From VBDM01 sp035280025 (lineage in GTDB: Bacteria; Pseudomonadota; Gammaproteobacteria; Burkholderiales; SG8-39): 24,214 nt of DNA. The stretch spans positions 1 to 24,214 of the forward strand of contig DATEGT010000230.1 of NCBI GenBank assembly GCA_035280025.1. Reading direction: 5' to 3'. This document shows positions 6,822 to 14,193 of the stretch, one piece after another (within the stretch, counting starts at the first letter, position 1; every line of letters starts with the position of its first letter). The position numbers and the translations under genes are program-made. The notes below the pieces were generated by a model. That model searched no databases, had not been told where the DNA came from, and saw nothing but the letters and a program-made list of their open reading frames with translations.

Positions 6822-8024
6822 ATGCCGGGCGCTTCGTCGGTCTATTTCGTCGTTCTTCTGTCGGTGCTCTCGAACATCGGCCTGCGCGGCAGCAGGGTGC
6901 TGGTGTCCCTTTCGGCGCTGCACCTCGGCGCGAATTCCTTCATGGTCGGGGTCCTCGCCGCGCTGTTCTCGGTCTTTCCCCTGATGCTCGCGGTCTACGC
7001 GGGGCGGGTCTCGGACCGCGTCGGCGTGCGCGCGCCGATCGCCCTGGGCTCCGCCGGCATGACGCTCGCGCTGCTGCTCCCGGCCCTGCACCATGATCTG
7101 TTCACGCTGTTCGCCTGCCCGACGCTGATCGGTCTTTCGCAAATCTTCGTGCAGGTGTCGATCCAGAACGCGGTCGGCTCGATCGGGGGCGCCGACCAGC
7201 GGGCCGTCAACTTCGGGACCTTTTCGCTCGGCGCGTCGATCTCGACCTTCGTCGGTCCCTCGCTCGCCGGTTTCTCGATCGACGCGCTCGGCTACCGGCC
7301 GAGCTACGTCGTGCTCGCCGCCATGCCGCTCGGGGTGGTGCTGCTCGCGCTGATCTCCGGAGGGCGCATGCCCGCGCGCGGCGAGCACGCGGACGAAAAG
7401 CGCGCGGGGCGCGCCTTCGAGCTCTTCAGGGAGGGCCCGCTGCGGCGCACGCTCTTCATGAGCGGAGCCGCGCTCACCGGCATCGAGCTGTTCTCGTTCT
7501 ACATGCCGGTCTACGGAAAGTCGATCGGACTCTCGGCTTCGGGGATCGGCCTGGTGCTCTCCGCCTACGCGGGCGCGGCTTTCGTCGTGCGCCTGCTGAT
7601 GCGCGATCTCGCGCGGCGCTACTCCGAGACGGGCGTGCTCACCGCCTCGCTGTTCGTCGCCGCCGCGACCTACGCGCTGTTCCCGATGCTCTCGGGCGTG
7701 CCGATGCTGGTGCTGGTCGCGTTCCTGCTGGGTCTGGGCCTGGGGTCCGCGCAGCCGCTCACCATCATGCTCACCTACCATCACGCCCCGCCGGGACGAT
7801 CGGGCGAGGCGCTCGGCATGCGCCTCACGGTGAACAAGGTCACGCAGATCGCGATTCCCGTCGTCTTCGGCGGGATCGGCGCGCTGTTCGGGCTGCAACC
7901 GGTCTTCTGGGCGAACGCCGCGTTCCTGCTCGCGAGCGGCGTGCTGTCCGCGAAGGACCGTCGCCCGCTCAGCCCGGAGCCGCGGTCCGATCGGCCTCCG
8001 GCGCCGCCGCCGTCTTCGGCATGA
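6822..8024 (+). CDS. MFS transporter
   Basis: A 400-residue major facilitator superfamily protein with about twelve hydrophobic segments. The loop between helices 2 and 3 has GRVSDRVGVRAP, a good motif A (GxxxDRxGxR), and SQIFVQVSIQNAVG and GTFSLGASISTFVGPSLAG follow in helices 4-5. A basic loop at about residues 183-207 separates the two halves. The tail is rich in Pro, Ser and Arg, has no membrane segment, and is encoded in the 56 bases that overlap the opposing MFS gene. It is the only gene read rightwards between two leftward operons. Substrate and direction of transport are unknown. Confidence 0.88.
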   Translation: MPGASSVYFVVLLSVLSNIGLRGSRVLVSLSALHLGANSFMVGVLAALFSVFPLMLAVYAGRVSDRVGVRAPIALGSAGMTLALLLPALHHDLFTLFACPTLIGLSQIFVQVSIQNAVGSIGGADQRAVNFGTFSLGASISTFVGPSLAGFSIDALGYRPSYVVLAAMPLGVVLLALISGGRMPARGEHADEKRAGRAFELFREGPLRRTLFMSGAALTGIELFSFYMPVYGKSIGLSASGIGLVLSAYAGAAFVVRLLMRDLARRYSETGVLTASLFVAAATYALFPMLSGVPMLVLVAFLLGLGLGSAQPLTIMLTYHHAPPGRSGEALGMRLTVNKVTQIAIPVVFGGIGALFGLQPVFWANAAFLLASGVLSAKDRRPLSPEPRSDRPPAPPPSSA

Positions 8025-9216
8025 GGAAGATGAAAAGATTCGCGACGACGATCGTGCCCGCGAGGAAGTAGAACGCCGCGCTGAGCCCGTAGCGGTCGGC
8101 GACGAGGCCGCCGAGGAGCGGCCCGATCGACGAGCCGAGCGCCTGCGCGCCGAAGAGGACGCCGATGCTCGTGCCGCCCATGTTCCTCGGCGTCGTCTCG
8201 AGCAGCCAGGCCTGCAGCACCGGCCGGATCGCGTAGAGGAAGAACCCGAGCACCGTGACGAAGAAGACGAATGCGGCGGACCTGCCGGCGAGCGCCATGA
8301 AAACGAGCACGACCGCGGTCATCGCCATGCTGGACATCATCACGCTCCGGCGGCCCATGCGGTCGGAGAGATGCCCCGCGACCGGGGCCGCGGCGAATCC
8401 CGCCGCCTGCAGCGCGAACATGCAGGCGCCCACCCAGAACGGCGGGTAGCCGAGCTCGTAGGCGAGGTACACGGGCAGGAAGGTGAGCAGCGCGTTCTGC
8501 GTCATCGAGCGGAACGCGGAGCTCGTGGCGAGGACGATGAGCCCGCGGTTGCCGAAGAGCTCGGGAAGGCCGCGGAAGTAGTCGCGCAGCGACTGCGCGC
8601 GCGGCTCGGCCCTGCCCCGGTTCGCCCCGAGCCGCATCGACCCCAGGAACACGAAGATGAGGAGCGCGAGCAGGATCCCCGGGGCCACGTTCAGGACCAC
8701 GGCCTGCCGCCAGGTGAGCACCGAGAGCAGCGCTCCGACGGCGAGCGGCGCGATCGCGTCGCCGACGTTGCCGCCCATGCTGTGCAGCGAGAGCACCAGC
8801 CCCTTCCTGTCGGGGAAGCGCCTCGCCAGAGTGGGTATCGCGGTCGGGTGCCACAGGCTGTTGCCGAAGCCGACGAGCGCCACGCAGCCGAGCAGCATCA
8901 GGTAGCTGTGCACGAACCCCATCAGCAGGTACGGAAACCCGACCCAGAAGAGCGAGGTCGCCATCAGCACGCCCTTGCGGCCGACGGTGTCGACGAGCAC
9001 GCCTCCCGGAATGTTGGCCACGGCGCCCGCGACGTACTGGCAGGTCATGATGAGCCCGATCTGGCTGTAGGAGAGCCCCAGCTCCTTTCCGATGATCGGC
9101 AGCAGCAGGTAGAAGGTCGCGGGATACCAGTGGGTGAGCGAGTGGCCGAGGGTGATCAGCCACATCTCGCGGAACGATCCGCGCGGTTTTTCGGGAAGGG
9201 CGAGGGCGGCGCTCAT
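7969..9216 (-). CDS. Fsr-like MFS transporter, last gene of the carboxylase/ABC operon
   Basis: A 415-residue MFS protein with twelve likely helices. GHSLTHWYPATFYLLLP, YSQIGLIMTCQYVAGA, GFGNSLWHPTAIPTLA and LHSMGGNVGDAIAPLAVGAL resemble the fosmidomycin-resistance (Fsr) branch, which shares the HP after helix 4 and the GGNxGxAxxP motif. Motif A is GVLVDTVGRKG. ATG at 9216 follows 29 bases after the upstream binding-protein gene on the same strand, so it is probably the distal gene of the seven-gene operon. It may export a product or toxic intermediate of the pathway, or give a second uptake route. The family call is secure, the role is inferred. Confidence 0.88.
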   Translation of the reverse strand: MSAALALPEKPRGSFREMWLITLGHSLTHWYPATFYLLLPIIGKELGLSYSQIGLIMTCQYVAGAVANIPGGVLVDTVGRKGVLMATSLFWVGFPYLLMGFVHSYLMLLGCVALVGFGNSLWHPTAIPTLARRFPDRKGLVLSLHSMGGNVGDAIAPLAVGALLSVLTWRQAVVLNVAPGILLALLIFVFLGSMRLGANRGRAEPRAQSLRDYFRGLPELFGNRGLIVLATSSAFRSMTQNALLTFLPVYLAYELGYPPFWVGACMFALQAAGFAAAPVAGHLSDRMGRRSVMMSSMAMTAVVLVFMALAGRSAAFVFFVTVLGFFLYAIRPVLQAWLLETTPRNMGGTSIGVLFGAQALGSSIGPLLGGLVADRYGLSAAFYFLAGTIVVANLFIFLMPKTAAAPEADRTAAPG

Positions 9217-9245
9217 GACTGGCGCGCAATGGTACCAGACCGCGC

Positions 9246-10274
9246 TCAATTCCTCGCGGGATTCAGGACGGTCTTCTCGAACAGGTCCTTCCACTTGCCG
9301 CTCTGGTCGAGCGTGCGGATCGGGTCGGTCTGCAGGATCTTCACGCCCTTCAGGGGCGAGGCGACCTTCATGTTGGCGGGAACGTAGTCCATGCCGGCGA
9401 GGACCCGCTGCCCTTCCTCCCCGAGCATGTACTCGTAGAAGAGCAGGGCCGCGTTCGGATGCGGGGCGCGGCGCGCGATGCCGATCGCGTTCGAGCGCGC
9501 CACGGCCGGCTGCAGCGCGAACCAGTCGATGGGCGCGCCTTTCCGCTTCGCCTGCTCCGGCATGTAGTTGTAGATGTCCAGGGCGAGCGGCACCTCGCCG
9601 GCGATCACCAGGTTGTTCAGCAGCGTGTGCCCGGTGCGGGGCGAAAGGCCGTTCTTCGCGACCAGCGAGCGGAAGAACTGCAGCCCCTTCTCCCCGCCGC
9701 CCATGACGTCGACCACCGACGCGAACCAGTCCTCGTTCTTCGCCTCGATGCCGAGCTTGCCCTTCCAGCGCGGATCGAGCAGGTCCGCGTACGTCCTGGG
9801 CAGATCCGCCTTCCTGATCAGCTTGGTGTTGTACGCCTGGACCCAGACCGAGAGGAGCGTCGCGGCCCACTCGCGGTGCGCGGGGACCGAGCCGGGGTGC
9901 AGGTCCTTGTGGACCGGCGAAACCACCGCCTGCAGGATCTTCTCGCGCGAGAGGGCTTCCATCTCGGGCGAGCCGAAATGGATCACGTCGACGTCGTATT
10001 TCTTCGCCGCGGCCTCGGCGACGGTGCGCTGGAGCACCTTGTCGGTGCCCGCGCGCCACACCGCCACCTTCACGCCGTACTTCGCCTCGAAAGGACCGAG
10101 CAGGGCGGGCTGGTCTTTTTCCGCGAAGGTGGTATAGATCGTCAGCGTGCCTTCCCGCTTCGCCGCGGCGACGATCCTCTGCATGCGGTCGGGGCCGGCG
10201 TAGTCGAACAGCTGCTGCGCCGGGACGCCGGCCGCAGCCAGGAGGAGCGCCAGGAACGGAATCAGCCGCGACAT
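9246..10274 (-). CDS. Type II periplasmic substrate-binding protein, copy 2 of a tandem pair
   Basis: A 342-residue binding protein of the ABC 'iron(III)'/SBP_bac_6-like class. The signal peptide is MSRLIPFLALLLAAAGVPA. Shared motifs are AAKREGTLTIYTTF (N-lobe strand), VQAYNTKL, LLDPRWKGKLGIE and APHPNAALLFYEYML. It aligns almost without gaps to its neighbour at 10279-11325, about half identical by eye, with the shared block KRKGAPIDWF. It has no adjacent Tyr-Tyr pair like that used by FbpA to hold Fe3+. The operon context with HyuA/HyuB-like enzymes favours an organic ligand. The start codon lies four bases after the stop of copy 1. Confidence 0.9.
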   Translation of the reverse strand: MSRLIPFLALLLAAAGVPAQQLFDYAGPDRMQRIVAAAKREGTLTIYTTFAEKDQPALLGPFEAKYGVKVAVWRAGTDKVLQRTVAEAAAKKYDVDVIHFGSPEMEALSREKILQAVVSPVHKDLHPGSVPAHREWAATLLSVWVQAYNTKLIRKADLPRTYADLLDPRWKGKLGIEAKNEDWFASVVDVMGGGEKGLQFFRSLVAKNGLSPRTGHTLLNNLVIAGEVPLALDIYNYMPEQAKRKGAPIDWFALQPAVARSNAIGIARRAPHPNAALLFYEYMLGEEGQRVLAGMDYVPANMKVASPLKGVKILQTDPIRTLDQSGKWKDLFEKTVLNPARN

Positions 10275-10278
10275 GCGC

Positions 10279-11325
10279 CTAGCGGGCGCCCGCCCCGAAG
10301 ATGTCCTGGTACAGGTTGACCCACTTGTCGTACTGGTCGAGGGTCACGCTCGGGTCGACGAACCTGAGCGGGAGCTTGTTGAGCGGCGTGTCCACCTTGC
10401 GGTTCGTCGGGACGAAATCGCGCTGCGCCAGGATCCGCTGGCCCTCCTCCCCGATCTCGAAATCGAAGAACAGCACCGCAGCGTGCGGGTGCGGCGCCGC
10501 GCGCGCGACGCCGACGCCGTTCGGGCGCGCGATCGCGGTGCCGATGGAGAACCAGTCGATCGGGGCGCCTTTGCGCTTGAGCTGCTCGGCCTTGTAGTTG
10601 TACACGGTGAGCGCGAGCGGCACCTCGCCCGAGACGACGAGCTGGGCGAGCAGCGTGTGCCCCTTGCGCATCGACATCCCGTTCTTCGCCACGATGTCCC
10701 GGAAGAGCTTGGTGCCCTTCGCCTCGCCCAGCTCGCCCATCATGCCGGCGAGCCAGTCGGCGTCCTCCTGCTCGATGCCGAGCCTGCCCTTCCACTTCGG
10801 ATCGAAGAGATCCTCCCAGGATTTCGGCAGATCCTGCTTCCTCACGAGCTTGGTGTTGTACGCCTGGACGAACACGTTCATTCGCGTGCCGACCCATTCG
10901 CCGTGGGGCAGCAGCGCCGGCGCGATGAGCTCGGCCAAGTGAGGCGAGCTCACCCGCTGCAGGATCTTCTCCCGGTGCATCGACTCCATCTCGGGGCCGT
11001 TGGTCTCGGCGACGTCCATCGTGTGCCGGTTCGCGCGCGCCTCCGCGAGCGCGCGCTGCAGCACTTTCTCCGAGCTCGAGCGCCACATGTTCACCCGGAT
11101 TCCATACTTCTTCCCGTACGCCGCGGCGACGGCGCCGATGTCGTCGGCCTGCGCCGACGTATACAGGTCGAGCTCGCCTTCCTTCTTCGCCCCCTCGACG
11201 AGCTTCTGCAGCCGGTCGGGACCGGCGTAGAGGGCGACGTCGGCCGCCGACGCGTTCGGCTTGACCTGCGCGTGGGCGGGAAGGGCGAGGACCAGCAGCG
11301 CTGCTGCGAGAACGGGGCGGCTCAT
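10279..11325 (-). CDS. Type II periplasmic substrate-binding protein, copy 1 of a tandem pair
   Basis: A 348-residue periplasmic binding protein. The signal peptide (1-19, ending PAHA) has a clear cleavage site. The mature domain runs from YAGPDRLQKLVEGAKKEGELDLYTS to the C-terminal YDKWVNLYQDIF. Diagnostic segments are VQAYNTKLVRKQDLP, LFDPKWKGRLGIEQ, GHTLLAQLVVSGEVPLAL and VYNYKAEQLKRKGAPIDWF. Most database labels for this class say iron(III), but many members bind sulfonates, phosphonates or other organic anions. No Tyr-Tyr pair is present. It lies between the ATPase gene and its own paralogue. The second copy may bind a related ligand through the same permease. Confidence 0.9.
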   Translation of the reverse strand: MSRPVLAAALLVLALPAHAQVKPNASAADVALYAGPDRLQKLVEGAKKEGELDLYTSAQADDIGAVAAAYGKKYGIRVNMWRSSSEKVLQRALAEARANRHTMDVAETNGPEMESMHREKILQRVSSPHLAELIAPALLPHGEWVGTRMNVFVQAYNTKLVRKQDLPKSWEDLFDPKWKGRLGIEQEDADWLAGMMGELGEAKGTKLFRDIVAKNGMSMRKGHTLLAQLVVSGEVPLALTVYNYKAEQLKRKGAPIDWFSIGTAIARPNGVGVARAAPHPHAAVLFFDFEIGEEGQRILAQRDFVPTNRKVDTPLNKLPLRFVDPSVTLDQYDKWVNLYQDIFGAGAR

Positions 11326-11334
11326 GACCCCCGA

Positions 11335-11363
11335 CTTCTACCCCGCGGCCGCCGCGCTGTCAA
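11335..11363 (-). promoter_or_regulatory. Possible internal promoter before the tandem binding proteins
   Basis: A perfect TTGACA (11358-11363, minus strand) is followed after 17 bases by TAGAAG (four of six matches). The predicted transcript would start within a few bases of the ATG at 11325, so it would be nearly leaderless. That weakens the call. Confidence 0.25.
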
Positions 11364-11376
11364 CGCGGGCGCGGCG
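11350..11376 (-). repeat. Hairpin directly after the ATPase stop codon
   Basis: An 8-bp perfect inverted repeat, CGCCGCGC / GCGCGGCG, with an 11-base loop begins immediately after the TAG of the ATPase gene. No T-run follows, so a terminator is unlikely. It could slow mRNA decay and set different levels of ATPase and binding protein. Its loop contains the TTGACA of the possible internal promoter. Confidence 0.35.
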
Positions 11377-12456
11377 CTAGATCCTGAAGGCGACGCATTT
11401 CTCCGGGGGGAGGCTGACGTAGATCGGGTCCCCGATGGGCGTTCGCAGCGAAGGATGGCGGCGCGACAGCAGCATGCGCTCCCCGAGCTTCACCTGGAAA
11501 TCGACGAACTCGCCGAGAAACACCTTCTGATCGACGCGGCCCAGGAACACGTTCGCCCCGCCCGGCCGGCCCTCCGAGAGGTCGACGTCCTCCGGGCGCA
11601 CCGACAGCACCACGCGGTCGCCCTCGCGCAGCTCCTCGCCCGCGGCCACCTCGAGATCGCCGATTTCCGTGCGCACGCGGCCGCGCCCCGTGATCTCGCC
11701 GTCGATGAAGTTCGTCGTCCCGACGAAATCGGCGACGAAGCGGCTGCCCGGCTTCTCGTAGATGTCGCGCGGCGAGCCGATCTGCTGGATGCGCCCCTCG
11801 TTCATGACCGCGATCGAGTGCGAGAGCGCCAGCGCCTCGCTCTGGTCGTGGGTCACGTAGACGGTGGTGATCTTGAGCTCGCGCTGCAGCCGCTTCAGCT
11901 CGAAGCGCATGCGGTCGCGCAGCTTCGCGTCGAGGTTCGAAAGCGGCTCGTCGAGCAGGAGCAGCTGCGGCTCCATCACGAGCGCCCGCGCGAGGGCGAG
12001 GCGCTGCTGCTGGCCGCCGGAGAGCTTGCTCGCCTCGCGCTCGGCGAGCCCTTCGAGCTGCACCGCGCCAAGCACGCGCATCACCTTCTCGCGGATTTCC
12101 TTCCTCGCGAGGCGGCGCGATGCGACCTCCAGGGGAAACGCCGCGTTCTGGAACACGCTCATGTGGGGCCAGATCGCGTAGGACTGGAACACCATGCCGA
12201 AGCCGCGCCGGTTCGGCGCGACGAAGACATTCCGGCTCGCGGAGTACACGATGCGGTCGCCCACGCGGATCTCGCCCGAGCGCGGGCGCTCCAGACCCGC
12301 GATCGAGCGCAGCGTCGTCGTCTTCCCGCAGCCGCTGGGACCGAGCAGGGTGAAGAGCTTCCCTTCCGGCACCTCGAAGCTCACGTCCTGCGCCGCCCTG
12401 ACGATCTCGCCGCGCTCGTTCGGATATTCGGTGCAGAGGCCTTCGACTTTCAGCAC
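11377..12456 (-). CDS. ABC transporter ATPase of the PotA/FbpC class
   Basis: A 359-residue ATPase. The ATP-binding domain has Walker A GPSGCGKTT (39-47), Q-loop Gln91, signature LSGGQQQRLALARAL (145-159), Walker B LLLLDEP (165-171), D-loop SNLD and switch His203 in VTHDQSEA. FVGTTNFIDGEI opens the C-terminal regulatory region (about 245-359), a TOBE-type domain including VLSVRPEDVDL. This is the PotA/FbpC/CysA architecture. The start is GTG at 12456, with GGAG ten bases upstream. An ATG at 12463 is out of frame. It powers the double permease encoded 21 bases upstream and takes ligand from the two binding proteins downstream. Confidence 0.94.
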   Translation of the reverse strand: MLKVEGLCTEYPNERGEIVRAAQDVSFEVPEGKLFTLLGPSGCGKTTTLRSIAGLERPRSGEIRVGDRIVYSASRNVFVAPNRRGFGMVFQSYAIWPHMSVFQNAAFPLEVASRRLARKEIREKVMRVLGAVQLEGLAEREASKLSGGQQQRLALARALVMEPQLLLLDEPLSNLDAKLRDRMRFELKRLQRELKITTVYVTHDQSEALALSHSIAVMNEGRIQQIGSPRDIYEKPGSRFVADFVGTTNFIDGEITGRGRVRTEIGDLEVAAGEELREGDRVVLSVRPEDVDLSEGRPGGANVFLGRVDQKVFLGEFVDFQVKLGERMLLSRRHPSLRTPIGDPIYVSLPPEKCVAFRI

Positions 12457-12477
12457 GCCGCATCTACTCCTTCAGGT

Positions 12478-14193
12478 TCACTCCCTGATCCCGAACTTGC
12501 CGCCCAGCCACTGGGCGGCCGTCACCATCGCGAAGAGCGCGGCGATGAACAGCACCCCCAGCGCCGAGAGCTCGACGTACTGGCCGTTCTCCCACAGCTC
12601 CCAGATGGTGATCGACAGGACCTCGGTGCCGGGGCTGTAGAGCAGGATCGAGCTGGAGAGCTCGCGGATCGACACGATCATCACGTAGATCCAGCCGGCG
12701 ACGAGGCCGGGCTTGAGCAGCGGCAGCACGATGCGCACGAAGGTCGTGCCCCACGACGCCCCGCTCATCGCGGCGGACTCCTCGAGCTCCTTGTGGATCT
12801 GGAGCATCGAGGCGGTGTTGTAGCGCAGGCCGTAGGGCATGAAGCGCGTGACGTAGGCGATGAACATGATCCACATCGTGCCGTAGACCCCGACGTCCAC
12901 GTTGAGATAGAAGATCATGATCGAGAGGCCGAGCACCAGGCCGGGAAAGACCATGGGGAGCGAGGCGAGGTTGTCGAGCAGCCAGCGCCCGGGGATCCTG
13001 GTCTTCACCACCACCCAGCAGATCACCGAGGTGACCAGCATGATGAGCGTGGCGCTGCCGAGTGAGAGCACCAGGGTGTTCCACACGGTGCGCGGGAGGT
13101 TCGGGTAGCCGAAGATGAAGCGGTAGGGGTCGAGGGTCAGGTTGTGCAGCGCCTGCCACGACGGGATCGCGTAGAACTTCTGGAACGAGGACCAGAGCAG
13201 CACCGCGAAGGGCAGCACGACGATCATCAGGAAATAAGCGGCGAAGAAGGCGGCGGCCAGCCAGCGCCAGGGGCCGAGATCGATGCGCCGGGGGCGGAAG
13301 CCCTTGCCGGTCATGGTCGCGTACTTGCCGCCGCGGCTCGAGAGCCGCGACACGAAGTAAACGCCGATCGAGGTGATCGCGAGGAGCGTCATCCCGTAGG
13401 CCGACGCGAGGCCGATCTGGCTCGGATAGCGCTGCACCGCCTGGTAGATCGCGGAAGTGAACACGTGGATGCCGACCGGCAGCCCGAGCAGCGCCGGCAC
13501 CTCGAAGGATTCGATCGAGCGCACGAACAGCACGAGGAGCGTGGCGAGGATCGCCGGCCAGGCGAGCCTGAGGGTCACCCGGCGGGCGACCTGGAAGATG
13601 TTCGCGCCGCTCATGGTCGCCGATTCCTCGAGCGACGGATCCATGGCGCGGAACGCCGCGGTCATCAGCAGGAACGCCATGGGCGAGTAGTGCAGCCCGT
13701 CGACCCATATCATTCCCCAGAGCGAGTACACGTTGAAGAGCGGCTTCTCCACGCCGAACCAGTCTTGGAGCGCGAGGTTGAGGATGCCGATCTTGGGGCT
13801 GCCGAGCAGGATCCACGCGACGGTGAAGAGGATCCCGGGGATCACCAGGGGAATGATCGACAGCGCGAAGAACAGCGCCTTGAACGGCGTATTGGTGCGC
13901 TCGTTCATCCACGCGAGCGCGGTGCCCAGCGCGAAAGAAAGGAGCGAGGCGCCGAGGGCGAACTTGAGCGAATTGAGGAACAGCCGCGCGGTGTCGCCGG
14001 ATCCGTACGCCTGCGCGTAGTTGTCGAAGGTGAACCGGGCGGCCTTGGCGGCGGTTTGCGGCGTGAAGAAGCTCTGCCACAGGAGGAAGGCGAGCGGAAC
14101 CACCGCGACGTAGGCCGCGAAGGCCACGCACAGTCCGATGACGACCCATTTCCAGTCGAAGGACCGCGGCAGCGCGCTCGCCGCCGCAGTCAT
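12478..14193 (-). CDS. Fused double-domain ABC permease (FbpB/ThiP type)
   Basis: A 571-residue membrane protein in which two binding-protein-dependent permease domains are joined. The first spans roughly residues 15-285 and the second 310-571, with about six helices each. Each has the cytoplasmic EAA loop that contacts the ATPase: EESATMSGANIFQVARRVTL (189-208) and EESAAMSGASWGTTFVRIVL (471-490). Their likeness shows the internal duplication. Such fused permeases serve iron(III), thiamine, sulfate-like and several organic-anion importers. ATG at 14193 overlaps the stop of the HyuB-like gene as ATGA. This ties the transporter to the enzyme at the level of translation. Confidence 0.94.
   Translation of the reverse strand: MTAAASALPRSFDWKWVVIGLCVAFAAYVAVVPLAFLLWQSFFTPQTAAKAARFTFDNYAQAYGSGDTARLFLNSLKFALGASLLSFALGTALAWMNERTNTPFKALFFALSIIPLVIPGILFTVAWILLGSPKIGILNLALQDWFGVEKPLFNVYSLWGMIWVDGLHYSPMAFLLMTAAFRAMDPSLEESATMSGANIFQVARRVTLRLAWPAILATLLVLFVRSIESFEVPALLGLPVGIHVFTSAIYQAVQRYPSQIGLASAYGMTLLAITSIGVYFVSRLSSRGGKYATMTGKGFRPRRIDLGPWRWLAAAFFAAYFLMIVVLPFAVLLWSSFQKFYAIPSWQALHNLTLDPYRFIFGYPNLPRTVWNTLVLSLGSATLIMLVTSVICWVVVKTRIPGRWLLDNLASLPMVFPGLVLGLSIMIFYLNVDVGVYGTMWIMFIAYVTRFMPYGLRYNTASMLQIHKELEESAAMSGASWGTTFVRIVLPLLKPGLVAGWIYVMIVSIRELSSSILLYSPGTEVLSITIWELWENGQYVELSALGVLFIAALFAMVTAAQWLGGKFGIRE

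Noticed and set aside
9246..12456. Iron(III) uptake (fbpABC/afuABC) as the function of this transporter
   Set aside because: The fold class fits, but no Tyr-Tyr iron site is visible and the operon starts with HyuA/HyuB-like enzymes, so I gave no iron gene symbols.
10273..13065. A 930-codon plus-strand open frame opposite the ABC transporter genes
   Set aside because: The composition is His/Arg/Glu/Asp/Leu-rich with no domain. It is a shadow of well-supported minus-strand genes caused by codon bias.
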